DNA of 64,000 bases. Origin: Hordeum vulgare subsp. vulgare (taxonomy: Eukaryota; Streptophyta; Magnoliopsida; Poales; Poaceae). The notes below the pieces were generated by a model. The model was not told where the DNA came from, ran no database searches, and saw only the letters and a program-made list of their open reading frames with translations. The stretch is from the NCBI RefSeq assembly GCF_904849725.1, contig NC_058521.1, forward strand, positions 429,368,676 through 429,432,675, in the 5' to 3' direction. How positions within the stretch are numbered: position 1 is the first letter of the stretch; each line of letters begins with the position of its first letter. The translations under genes and the position numbers were made by a program. Shown piece by piece: positions 10,151 through 21,117 of this stretch.

Positions 10151-13100
10151 TTACGCTTCATCTGGATTAACACCAGGACTGGAGGGCTCTACGAACGTGT
10201 CCAGATCAATACCGTCGGCGATGCGGGTGGCGCTTTCAAGGAAGGTTTCCATGAAGTCTTCGAATCGAAGTTTCTTCGTGTTGGCCACCTTCAATGTCTT
10301 CAGCTTTTCCTCGCGCACCTCCTTGCAATGGACTCGGACCAGGGACAGAGCAACATCTGCACCGCAAGGAGCTGCAGATTTCTTCCACGACTGCACTCGA
10401 TTGGGAATCTCCTCCAGTCGGGTCATCAGGTTCTCCATCTCCTGCCGCGACTCGTCTTCTGGCCAAAGCTCCTTGTCGATTCGGCCGACGACTTCTCTCA
10501 GTCGACCGATGAAAGGACCAACTTTGCCCACGCGGATGTGCGCACGGAGCAGATCCCGATTGGCGTCATCGCCGAGTGGAACGTTCTCAAGAATCGACCG
10601 CTCCACGTCAGCTGCTTCAGCTTCGGCGTCAAAGCAAAAAACTGCGACAATAGGACAAACAGACAATAAGTGCTGAGTGTGACGCGCATAACACAACCAC
10701 TCAGAAAAAGCAGGACTTACCAGCCAGACGCGTCATCATCTGCCGAGCCCAGTCGCTGACATATTTCTCCTGTGCCCTGCATCGTTTGTTCAGCACGTCC
10801 ATCTAACCCATCAGAGCAGTCCTATGTTTCCCCATCTTTTCCACTTCCTCAGTCAACACCTTGTTCGCTTCCCGAGCCTGCTCCAATGACTTCTCCCGTC
10901 CCTCCAGAGCATCCTTCATGCCAGCCATTTTGAGCATGGCCGCATCAAGCTCACCAGCGAGCTGATTCCTCTCCGCCTTGAGAGTCTCATAGGCTGATCC
11001 CATTTCACAGGTTTTCTACCACCAAACACCAAGGGACAATCAGAAAATTCAACAATAAAAGTCTAAGTTCTTCAGAACCCTGCCGACGCAAGCAGTCGAC
11101 AGCGGTCTCGGGGACTACACCCAGTGGGTTCACTAAGAGTGACCCCACTGGCATGCCACTCAAGCAGGCCCGCCCTATTGAGCTGCATGTTACCACCTAC
11201 GCCTACGAGGCCAATACTACCTGACCTGAGTACAACTTACTCTCGGAGACTCTTACAGAAAATGCACTCCGAGTGCCACAACTGCTAGCAGTCGGTCATG
11301 TTATTTACAGACCTCACCAAAGCAAAGACAATATGTATAAAGACAACTGCCGGTGCAAGCACTCGACAGAAGTCTCGGGGACTACACCCACTGGGTTCAC
11401 TCAGAGTGAACCCATTGCAAACAAAAACTGCTATCCAAAAAACACCCAGTGGGTTACAAGAGAAAAATAAATACTTACTAGCCCACTTACTCGGATATCA
11501 TCCCGCAGCTCCAAGCTCCGCTGGTACAAGGACGCGACGGAGTCGTAGGCCCTCTTGGCTTCCCCAGCCATCAGCTCCGCGTGCACCATGGCTCCCTTGG
11601 CCGCTCCCACCTGCTCCTCCGGGAGACGCTGGATTTTGAACTCGACATTCGACGAGCCTGGCATCGTCGGAAGTTCCTGAGGCATCCCGAGGTCCGTTCC
11701 AGTCGGCACCTCAACCACCAGCGCCGGTTCAGTCGGCGGCACGTCGGCGGCGGGAGCAGCAACAGGCGGAGCAGCCTCAAGAACGGGCTCCACAGCCTGT
11801 TCAGTTCTCCCCTGATCGCCCTCGTCCATGCAAATCGCCTCTGATAGACCGAACGACGCAAGATCTCAGAAAAAGAAAGAGGAAGAACCTATGATAGAAC
11901 AAAACACTCAAGGTCACTACAACACACCTGGCTGGGACGAGACGACGTTGTCCGTGTCCATGAGGTCGTCTTCTTTGCGCGCCGGAGAGGTAGCAGAAGT
12001 AGCAACTCTGTCGAGTGAAATCCATTCGACCAATGAACAAGAATTCACTCGGATATCAGAAGAAATTAGAAGATCGATACACTTACGTGGAGGTGACGGG
12101 GACAGCAATCCTCATCCGCGGCACAGCCTTCCGAGGTTTGGACCCACTCGGTTTTGCCGCCTTGGAAGACTGACCCGCAGGTTCAGCGGCAGCATCCCTG
12201 GCCCTTTTGGTGCTCCGAGCACTCGGGACCACCGGGGCAGTGGGCAGAGCACTCGAAGATGCTGGAGGGGCCGAGGGAACGGCAGGCTCGTGTCGACGCT
12301 TGGTCCGATGCTCTGTTTGCGGAGGCGGAGAGTCCGGCTCTTCGTCTTCCTCCGACTCCCCGCTGTCGAAGACATATTCAGCGCTCTCCACGCTGCCCTC
12401 CTGGTTGCCTTCCTCCTCCTCGGCCGGGTTCCCGTTCGAGATGGGAGAAAACCAGTTGGTCCACTCCTGCATAAAATTCAGTCGGCGACATCAGACGTCG
12501 CACAGAGATTCAAGCAAACGATAAGATTAAGACAGTTAGGAGAACTCGACAAGTGCCACTCACCTGATTCAGAGGAGGATTATCCGCGCAGAAGGGCTTC
12601 ACTCGCCGAGATCCTTTGGGATTCTCGCAGGGGCCTGTGATCTGGAGCACCCACGAGGTCACCCTCTCCTCAGTCACGCCCACAACGTTGGTCCGAGTGG
12701 AATCCTCGGGCCCCGTATAATGCCACATCGTGTGGTCGCGAGCCTGCAGAGGCTGGATACGCCGACCAAGGAAGACCTCCAGCAAGTCTATGCCAGTGAC
12801 CCCCCTCCTGATGACATCTACGAGTGCCCCGACCAGAGGCTGGATGTCGTTCTTCTCCGCCCTCGTGAGTGCGAGTTGCTTAGGTGGGGCGGGCCGATCT
12901 AAGCTAAAGGGAGGCAGCCATGTCAAAGCATTCGGGCAGGCGATATCCTAGCAGTAGAACCACGTCGACTGCCAGTTCCTGACCGACTCACTCAGCTGGA
13001 GGGCAGGATAACTGCTCCGACTCTTTTTCTGGAAACCTAGACCCCCGCAGAGCTGGAGAAGATGTGTTTTATCATCCGACTGGCTAAGTCGTTTGATGGT

Positions 13101-13547
13101 CTGGGATCTAGCAGAAAATATGTGCTTGAACAGGCCCCAATGGGGAGGACAGCCAATGAAGCACTCGCACAGAACTATAAAGGCAGATAGATGGGCGATG
13201 GCGTTCGGGGGAAAGTGGTGAAGTTGTGCCCCGAAGTGATTTATGATGCCCTTGAAGAAAGGATGCGGAGGCAAGGAGAAACCTCGATAGACGTGGCTGA
13301 GAAGCAAGACGCGCTCCCCCTCCCGGGGCGCCGGCTCGACCTCGTTCTCCGCCGGCAGCCTCCAAGTCTTGTGCACGATCATCCCGTGCTCGACCAGCTG
13401 CAGCAGATCCCCCTCCGTCACCGTGGAGGGGAGGAAATCGCCTTGAATCCACCCCGCCGGCAGCGGCCGCTGACGTCACTGAGCAGGAGCCGCCGCCTTC
13501 CCCTTCTTCTTCCTCGCCTCCATCTTGCTCGTCTGGCCCTTGGTCAT
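10151..13547 (-). pseudogene. antisense six-exon gene of Tat element (putative gypsy-type transposon domain)
   Basis: Six minus-strand exons can be joined by GT-AG introns: 13547-12564, 12466-12087, 12007-11928, 11840-11491, 11015-10721 and 10641-10151. Donors read GTGAGT, GTAAGT, GTGTGT, GTAAGT and GTAAGT. The exons total 2580 bases with phases 0, 2, 1, 0, 1 in agreement. Exon 1 starts MTKGQTSKMEARKKKGK and includes the Pfam-type putative gypsy transposon region (PHPFFKGIINHFGAQLHHF to HWGLFKHIF, about 13280-13130). Exon 2 is acidic, Pro/Ser-rich and basic; exons 4-6 look coiled-coil (LKAERNQLAGELDAAMLK). Stops near 13476 (TGA), 12948 (TAG) and 10803 (TAG) break the frame. The function of this protein family is unknown to me. 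Confidence 0.75.
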
Positions 13548-14052
13548 GGCAGAGACTGCGAGCCTGCAGGAGGAAGGGAGAGGGAAGAGTGTAGAGGCGC
13601 TAGAGGTGGCGATAGAGACGGAGAAGGCAAAGGCAAGAGATTCGGCGAGCGTAACGAAGAAACCTCGCCGCCGAGATTTAAGTAGGGTTTCGACTGGGTC
13701 GCTGGCAGGTGGCCCCAAAACCTTATCCCCCTGACCCACCGTGGCGATATTAGTGGAGAGGTTGAAGGCGCGAGAATCGAGGCGTCAGGCGCTACTCGAG
13801 CGCGATGGCGTCATCCCCGCTGTGCGGGCGGAAACCGAAATTTGAGATCCCGGAAAATCCGCCGCTGTTAGTTGACCGGTCGCGTCAAAAGATGCCACAG
13901 AGGCACTCGGCTTCCGACAGTCTGTTTCGCGAGTACTTCCACTCAGATCGTTGGTCGGAAGAGATAAAATGGATTGAAGCAAGCAACGCCAAAGCCAAAT
14001 CTGTTCCAGTCGGATCCAAACTTCAAGCAACGCTTCGTCGTTCCAACCCCAA
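13548..14052. other. non-coding region upstream of antisense gene
   Basis: This is about 500 bp between the antisense start codon and the PPT, and should contain the antisense promoter. The part near the start codon is purine-rich on the plus strand (13560-13640). Short reading frames on both strands here show no domain. I could not place a clear TATA box. Confidence 0.4.
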
Positions 14053-14068
14053 TCCATTCGGGGACTAA
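14053..14068 (+). other. polypurine tract of Tat element
   Basis: TCCATTCGGGGACTAA sits directly before the 3' LTR start TGATGGGGTC. The CGGGGACTAA form is typical of Tat PPTs, which prime plus-strand DNA synthesis. Confidence 0.7.
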
Positions 14069-14187
14069 TGATGGGGTCATAGTCCTAGGGTAGGGTCATA
14101 GGCCTGCCATGTAGGTCCTACCCAAAGACTACCCCTCACAAAGGACAAGGCCCTTAGTCAGCCCCGACTGAATTAAGGAGTCCCCAT
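14069..14187 (+). repeat. 3' LTR of Tat element, first 119 bp only
   Basis: This matches the first 119 bp of the 5' LTR (2270 onward) almost exactly, up to GGAGTCCCCAT. The sequence then switches to the LTR of another element at 14188. The missing LTR part is not seen elsewhere in the window. Confidence 0.9.
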
Positions 14188-16942
14188 TGTGACGCCCTCG
14201 ATTTAATCGTACGCTAATCATACACGCAAATGCGTACGATCAAACCCAAGGACTCACGGGGAGATATCACAACACAACTCTAGACACAAATAAAAATAAC
14301 ATCAGCTTCATATTACAAGCCAGGGGCCTCGAGGGCTAGAATACGAAAGCTCGATAAACACACAAGTCAGCGGAAGCAACAAATATCTGAGTACAGACAT
14401 AAAACAAGGGGTGCCTTAGAGAAGGCTAGCACAAAAGATACAATGATCGAACGAGGCGAGGCCTCCTGCTTGGGAACCTCCTAACTACTCCTGATCATCA
14501 GCGGCCTCCACGTAGTAGTAGGCACCGTCGGGGTAGCAGTCGTCGGCGGCGGGGACCTCCATCTCCTGGGCTCCATCATCTGGTCGCAGCAAACGGATCG
14601 AGGGGACAAGAGGGGGAGCAAAGCAGCGGTGAGTACTCATCCAAAGTACTCGCAAGTCTTACATCAGAACTATTCTAATTATGCATCAGTATCAAAGAAG
14701 GGGGGTTATATGTGGACTGACTGCAACAATGCGAGAATAGAGAGAGAAGGCCTAGTCCTATCGAAGACTAGCATCTTCAGGGTCTTGCAGCAATAAAAGA
14801 GAGTAGAACATGGGTAAAACATAAATAGTCATATTGTTGCAGCAATATTAAAGTGAGGTCACGCCTAAAGATCCTCCCTCGACTCCCTGTGAGAAAGAAA
14901 TCCCGAGGCAAACTAATTCCAGTTAAGTAACAATTGTAGTTGTAAAAGATCGGGGCACAACTCCAAGTCGTTCTGTAACCGTGGACACGGCTATCCGAAT
15001 AGTTAATTTTCATCCCTGCAGGGGTGCACCACATGTCCCGTCACGCTCGATAACACTCTGGCCGGACATACTTTTCTGGGTCATGCCCGGCCTCGGAATA
15101 TCGACACGTCGCAGCCCCACCTAAGACTAATCAGAGAGGCCAACCCGCCGGTCTAAATCCTAAGCACAAAGGGTTCGTGGGTCCAGTTCCCCTTCACGCT
15201 CCTGCACGTGGCGTGGGCGGCCGACGTCAGTCCTAGCATCCCTTAATCACAAGTGCGATGCATCTCAGGACCACTCGGGCGCGCACCGCTACATTGCTGG
15301 CATCTGAAAAGCTTCGGCTGATACCGCGATGCCGAGTACCCATAATTCTTCCCGCGTAGCCGGTTAGTGCGAAAAGGTCTCCGACCAACCCAGATCAAAT
15401 ACCCAAATCCATTAGCATTTTAATTAGGCTAGCAACACAGTCTCACGGGAATCCACCCGTCTTACAACTAATCACCAAAGATCCCAGTAACATGGTCGAG
15501 TAACTGTGTGGTTGTAACATCGGGGGAATCCGAGGTATCACCCTCGTTGGATTTCGAACGATGTACCCGTCAAGGTGGGCTTAGAGGAATCACCCTCGGG
15601 AACCCACACTCGCGGGGTTGCACGACAGAGGCGTCATCGGGAATGGTGAAAGAGGAATCACCCTCGATAACCACGACCGACTAGCTATACTACAGAGATA
15701 TCATCAGGAGTACTTAGCGAGGTGTCACCCTCGGTACCCGATAGTATCGCTGTAGCGTCGTACAACGAAGGGGGTGAATGTGCTGTGTCGGGTCTGGCTC
15801 GTCGATCAGAGAACGAGATTGAAAACAAGCGGGGCAACTGGACTACGGGGTCAGAGGGGGCGATTGCTCCACCTATACTAAGCAGATTAAAGGTACATGA
15901 CTGAAAGTAGCAGTTCATCAAAAAAAAGGCTATGCATCAGATATAGGAGCTAACTACAACAGTAGCAAAATACCAATGCAAGAAGTAGGAAGAAAGACAT
16001 AGGCGATATAGGAATGATCAAGGGGGGTTTGCTTGCCTTGCTGCTCTGCGGCAAAGGACTGATCGGCAGGGTCGTAGATGTACCCGGCAGCAGCGTCAGT
16101 CTCGGGGTCTACCGGTAAGAAGAGGGGGAAGAAACAATAAATAATAGCACCGATGCAACACAAAGCATGACATGGCAAGATGCAGGTTAGACATGAACTA
16201 ACGCAGCAACATCCGTCATAGACGGGTCGGAAGAATATCTGACGATATTTTCCGGGTCTCGGGCTACTACTGGTTATACTGGAAACGAAGGAAAAGTTCC
16301 AAGTTTGCTATGCTAGGGATGCGTGACAAACGAATGGACCGTGTATCCGGGTTAGTCTCGCTTTGGTGATCAACTTTCATGTTGAAATTATTTTGATCTG
16401 ACTTACGGATTATTTTATATTAATTTTCAAAGTTTTATTAATTATTTAGGAATTAAAAACAGATTTAAAAGATTTAATAAAATCCCATTATGACATCATC
16501 GCGATGTGAGGCTGACATCAACATTTGACCGGTCAACTGACCAGCGGGTCCCGAACGTCATAGGCACAAGTTTTATTTAAGATTAAATATTATTTAATCA
16601 GATTAGTTTAGTGGGGGACCCGCGTGTCATACTCTAATTATGTTAATTAATTATTCTAATTAAGAGATTAACATATATATTTATTTAACTAATTCATTAA
16701 CTCACTAATTAATTATTATATCTATTTATTTATTTATTTATTAAAAACATATATTTCTATTATTTATATTTTAATTTCCATTTTCTTCAAAGCGAGTGTG
16801 GGGCCTCCTTGTAAGTGGGTGTGGAGGTATGGCCCCACCGGTAAGTGACATAGGCCATATACTCGATTTTTTCCATAGATATAAACATGCAAATATCGTA
16901 TTCCTCCAATATCTATATACGCAATACATACATAAATACGGG

Positions 16943-16972
16943 TATCAAATACATACATACATACATACATAC
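16943..16972. repeat. CATA microsatellite
   Basis: About six consecutive CATA units lie within the chromovirus LTR. Confidence 0.85.
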
Positions 16973-17099
16973 GGAATACAACATTTGTTTTTATTTTCTT
17001 TTCTCTCAAAACTCTCATCTCCCTCTCTGCTAACAGAGAGACAGAGAACTCTTTGCTCCAACTCAACCTAGAAGAACATAAACTTCAATCCTCCCTACC

Positions 17100-17905
17100 G
17101 GAGTCTACCGTCGACGGATCGAGGTCCCGTTTGCCGGAACGGAACCGGGGCGGTGAGGAGATCGACATGGTGGGAGGAGCCCGAGGAGGGGCTCACCGAC
17201 GGTGACGAGACGGCCCGATGAAGCCGGAGTTCGCACGAAGGTGAAGGTGACGACGGTGACGCGGTTCCGGTGAAGACGGGCGTGCCGGCGAGGAGGAGCC
17301 GGCCGGAGGTTCGCCGAGAGGGGCCCCGGTGAGGAGGGGCCCCCGGAGATGGAGCCGGCCGGAGTGGATGAGGCCGGCAAGAGGGACCTCGGGGAGGCCT
17401 CGGCCGGACCTGGTAGGTGCTGCCGACGGTTGGAGGAGCAGGGGCTCGCCAGCGTGGTGAAGGGGCCGAGGGGGGCCGGTCTCCCTGCCCGGTCCCTCTT
17501 GGACCGAGCGGGAGGAAGGGGGCACGACGGGGAGGGGGGGCCCCTCGGTGAGGAGAGGCAGGGGGGCCGCCTGCGGGATGGAGGGGAGGGGCCGCCGGGG
17601 GAGGAGGAGGCCGTGAGGGAGGGGCCGCCGGGGGAGGAGGAGGCGATGGAGAGAAGGGCCGGCGGGAGAGGCCGGGGCAGAGGGGAGGATCTGTGGGGGA
17701 AGAGGGGCAACGGGAGGAGAGGAGGGAGTTACGGGAGATGGGAGGGATCGTGGGGATGGAGAGGGGGGCGAGCCAGGAAGGGCTCGTGGGGGTGGGCGCG
17801 GGGCTGGGACGAGGGAGTGGGGGGATGGCGGCGCACGGTGGGAGGGGAGGGAGCGAGAGGGGCTCGGGGTTTGCTCGCCAGGGGGGCTAGGGTTTGAGCG
17901 GGAGG
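17100..17905. repeat. G-rich, strand-asymmetric block in chromovirus LTR
   Basis: About 800 bp where the plus strand is dominated by G (GGGGAGGGGGGG, GGAGGAGGAGG). The minus strand, which is the element's sense strand, is correspondingly C-rich. Long frames on both strands are rich in Gly/Arg or Pro/Ser and are best read as products of this composition. Several G-run clusters could form G-quadruplexes. Confidence 0.7.
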
Positions 17906-18340
17906 GGGCGCGGGGGCCTGCCCAATTGGGCCTTTTGGCCCAGCTCGGCCAGGGGGTGGGGGGTTGTTTTTTTTTTGCCTTTTCTTATTATTTCTTTCTT
18001 TCCTATTTTCTTTTCTTTCTTTTACTTTCTAACATTCTATCATTATTATTTTCTTATATATTTATACCTTTCTGTTCTAACTATATAGGACTTTTAATAC
18101 AATTAAAAATGTCCGATTCGTTTTTATAAGATATTAGGGAATTTCAACAACTCTCCCGACATTTTTACTTAACATCACGAAACGTTTCTCGTTCGACTTT
18201 ATTCGTAAATTTCGAACTCGACTGGTTTTTCGACTAACACGAGATCCACGATAGAATTTATGATGACGTGGCTTCACTAGCGTGGGATTACTGTCGCTTG
18301 GCTACAGGAGTTACTGTAGCACCAATCCGAGGATGTCACA

Positions 18341-18353
18341 ACTCTCCCCCACT
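18341..18353 (-). other. polypurine tract of chromovirus
   Basis: The minus strand reads AGTGGGGGAGAGT immediately before the LTR start TGTGACATCC. This fixes the orientation and identifies the adjacent LTR as the 3' LTR. Confidence 0.85.
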
Positions 18354-18376
18354 AACAAGAATTCTCGTCCCGAGAA

Positions 18377-18977
18377 TTAAGGGGTAGAAGGCAAGAGTTC
18401 GGGGTATTCATCACGAAGATGATTCTCGCGTTCCCAAGTGGCTTCAGCTCTAGAATGATTTGACCACTGCACCTTAAGGAACTTGGTGACTTTGCGACGA
18501 GTCTTACGTTCGGCTTGGTCGAGAATGCGGACCGGATGCTTCTTATAAGAGATGTCTTGTTGCAGCTCAAGCATACCATGATCCACTGCTCGGATAGGGT
18601 CCTTGAAGCACCGACGGAGCTGAGAAACATGGAAGACATCGTGAACATGAGAAAGGTTCACCGGCAGTTCCAATTGATAAGCCACTCTTCCACGCCTTTC
18701 GAGAACAGGGAAAGGACCAATATAACGAGGAGCTAACTTGCCCTTGATTCCGAAACGGTGTGCACCCCTCATTGGTGTGACACGAAGATAAGCCTTTTCG
18801 CTAGATTGATAGACCATATCTTGATGATGACAGTCATACTGACTTTTCTGACGAGACTGAGCAGCCTTCAGATTCGCATGAATAATGCGGACTTGATCTT
18901 TAGTATGTTGGATAATATTCGGACCGAAGAGTGAGCGGTACATTGAACGGTGTCTTGAGAATTTCATACGAAGCCAA
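18377..18977 (-). pseudogene. pol: chromovirus integrase C-terminus with chromodomain
   Basis: About 197 residues are open on the minus strand. They cover the end of the integrase (LFGPNIIQHTKDQVRIIHANL), the GPY/F-type domain (KLAPRYIGPFPVLERRGRVAYQLELP, HDVFHVSQLRRCF) and a C-terminal chromodomain (HPVRILDQ, VQWSNHSRAEATWERE). Chromodomains guide integration toward particular chromatin. The N-terminal side shows a frameshift around 18950 and is cut near 18977, so the catalytic core is missing. The stop is close to the expected family end. Confidence 0.85.
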
Positions 18978-19334
18978 GTGTAAAGGATACTTTGGAGTCA
19001 AAGATGTACAGGAGAGTCAGGTTTCAATCCTGTGGAACTTTGGGTTATGGGTCCACCATGTGGGCCGAGAGTAGACAGAGGGGTGACATATTACATGGTC
19101 TTGGTAACAAGACATGTCAGAGGATAACCTGTCAGTTATATTGGCAACATCGTCGATACCAAGGGCGGGGAACGAATAGAACCATTTTCCTGCTTGTTGA
19201 AACACAGGACTAGCCTCACTCACGGTAGGTATTCACCAAGTAGACAATCTCCTTGCCCTTACAAACTTCTTGGTTCAACTCCACAACATGAAGTAGGAGG
19301 ATCCCAAGCGACACCTAACCGATCTAGGAGGCAC
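18978..19334 (-). mobile_element. left flank of Angela insertion, probably part of family B LTR
   Basis: The last 100-130 bases (from about CACCAAGTAGACAATCTC) look like the LTR that resumes after the Angela element at 28130 (ACACCACCCTCC). The first 220 bases are unassigned and show no coding potential. The five bases before Angela are GGCAC and those after it are TACAC, a 3/5 match that would fit a diverged target duplication. Confidence 0.45.
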
Positions 19335-21066
19335 TGTTGGGGAACGTTACATGGGAAACAAAAATAATTTCCTATGCACACGAACACCTATCATGGTGAT
19401 TTTCATCTACGACAAGGAGATCGGATCCACATACCCTTGTAGATCGCTAAGCGGGAACCGTTAAGAAACGCGGTTGATGTAGTGGAACATCTTCGTGATT
19501 CAAATCACCGTCGTCTCACATTCCGTTCCGACCTAGCACCGAACGGACGACAACTCCGCGTTTAGCACACGTACATCTCGATGACGATCTCCGCCTTCTT
19601 GATCCAACAAGAGAGACGGAGAAGTAGATGAGTTCTCCGGCAGCGTGACGGCGCACCGGTGATGGTGATGATCTATTCTTGCAGGGCTTCACCTGAGCTG
19701 TGCAAAAAACCGCTCTAGAGCAAGAACTACGAAGTAGAGGTTTGAGTTGCACATGGCCAAGTTGTGTCTCAAAAACCCTAAAACCTCTAGTATATATAGG
19801 AGAAGGGGAGAGGCTAGCCTTGGGGCTCAAGGGAGCCCCAAGGGCGCCGGCCGAGAGAGGAGGAGGACGACTCCAACTCCAATTCGGTTCGGAGGAGGAG
19901 GAGTCCCCTCCTTCCATCGCACCTCCCTCTTTTTTTTTCTTTGGTTTTCTTTTCCTAGCCGACATAGCCCACTTGGGCTAGCCTCACCAGCCCACTAAGG
20001 GCTGGTACACCACCCTTGGGCTATTAGGCTCACTCCCGAGTGGGTGGACCCCTCCCGGTGAAAACCCGGAACCCATTCGTCACTCCCGGTACACTGTCGG
20101 TAATGCCCGAAATCTTTCTTGAGACCAAATGAAACCATCCTATATATCAATCTTCGTTTCTGCACCATTCCGGAAAACCTCATGACGTCCGTGATATCAT
20201 CCGGGACTCCGAATAACCTTCGGTCACCAACACCTATAACTCAACTATACCGAAACGTCACCGAACCTTAAGTGTGCAGACCCTGCGGGTTCGAGAACTA
20301 TGCACACATGACCTGAGACACTCCCCGGTGAATATCCAACAACGGGACCTGGATGTCCGTATTGGATACTACATATTCTACGAAGATCTTATCGGTTGAA
20401 CCTCTGTGCCAAGGATTCATATAATCCTGTATACCATTCAATCTCGTTACCGGCAAGTCTCTTTACTCGTTCCGTAATACAAGATCCCGTGACTAACACT
20501 AGAGTCACATTGCTTGCAAGTCTTATATGTGATGTTGTATTACCGAGTGGGCCCCGAGATACCTCTCCGTCACACGGAGTGACAAATCCAAGTCTTGATC
20601 AATGCTAACTCAACGGACACCTTCAGAGATACCTGTAGAGCACCTTTATAGTCACCCAGTAATGTTGTGACGTTTGATACACACAAGGTATTCCTCCGGT
20701 GCGAGTGGGTTACATGATCTCATGGTCATAGGAATGAATACTTGACACGCAGAAAACAATAGCAACAAAATGACACAATCACATGCTACGTTCATAGTTT
20801 GGGTCTTGTCCATCATATCATTCTCCTAATGATGTGATCGAGTAATCAAGTGACAACACTTGCATATGGTCAGAAAACCTTAGCCATCCTTGATCAACTG
20901 GCTAGTCAACTAGAGGCTTACTAGGGACGTTGTTTTGTCTATATATCCACACATGCATTTATGTTTTCTTTCAATACAATTATAGCATGGATAATAAACG
21001 ATTATCTTGAAACATGAAATATAATAATAACTATTTTATCCTTGCCTCTAGGGCATATTTCCAACA
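19335..21066 (-). repeat. Angela 3' LTR (1732 bp)
   Basis: The LTR has TG...CA ends. Compared with the other LTR it lacks 62 bp, corresponding to 27441-27502, with TTC present at both break points. A TATATATA box at 19791-19798 is on the expected strand when read minus. Confidence 0.92.
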
Positions 21067-21080
21067 ATCTCCCACGTGCA
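21067..21080 (-). other. Angela polypurine tract
   Basis: The minus strand reads GTGCACGTGGGAGATT just before the LTR start TGTTGGAAATATG. This is the usual Angela/BARE PPT position. Confidence 0.7.
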
Positions 21081-21117
21081 CTAGAGTCAATAATCTAGTC
21101 TCACATCGCTATGTGAT

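Larger units (their letters stand above)
2270..14187 (+). mobile_element. Tat-type Ty3/gypsy retrotransposon, 3' LTR truncated
   Basis: An almost complete element of about 12 kb. The order is 5' LTR, PBS, gag-protease, RT, RNase H, second (archaeal-type) RNase H, integrase, tandem array, antisense gene, PPT and the first 119 bp of the 3' LTR. A second RNase H, an antisense ORF with the putative gypsy-type transposon domain, and 3' tandem repeats are established traits of the Tat (Grande/RIRE2/Retand) lineage. The 3' LTR is interrupted at 14187 by the Tekay-like element. Stops and two frameshifts make it non-functional. Confidence 0.9.
14188..18340 (-). repeat. 4153-bp LTR of chromovirus
   Basis: The LTR starts TGTGACGCCCTCG and ends GAGGATGTCACA on the plus strand, so its ends are the inverted repeat TGTGAC/GTCACA. 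Read on the minus strand it begins TGTGACATCC right after the PPT. Its interior is heterogeneous: an A+T-rich region (about 16380-16780), a CATA microsatellite, a G-rich block (17100-17900) and a T-rich run (17960-18080). No coding region is supported. Reading frames in the G-rich block are compositional. Confidence 0.8.
14188..18977 (-). mobile_element. Tekay-like chromovirus fragment, minus strand
   Basis: A complete 3' LTR, the PPT and the C-terminal end of integrase remain. The chromodomain and the motif FGPNIIQ...IIHANLKAAQSRQKSQYD place it among Tekay-type chromoviruses. It inserted into the 3' LTR of the Tat element. The rest of pol, gag and the 5' LTR are absent, because the sequence changes near 18977. 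Confidence 0.8.

Noticed and set aside
9930..10669. Plus-strand frames opposite the antisense gene
   Set aside because: They mirror the antisense exons, lack domains and lie downstream of the pol stop; the minus-strand exon structure explains the openness.
2270..14187. Host gene interpretation of the intron-bearing minus-strand gene
   Set aside because: It lies between pol and the PPT of a Tat element and carries the transposon-associated domain, so it belongs to the element.
15685..16178. Reading frames of 60-80 codons in the chromovirus LTR
   Set aside because: Short, overlapping frames with no recognisable domain inside a non-coding LTR.
17105..17897. Long Pro/Ser- or Gly/Arg-rich reading frames on both strands
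   Set aside because: They overlap on opposite strands in an extremely G-rich LTR segment and have no domain; composition explains them.
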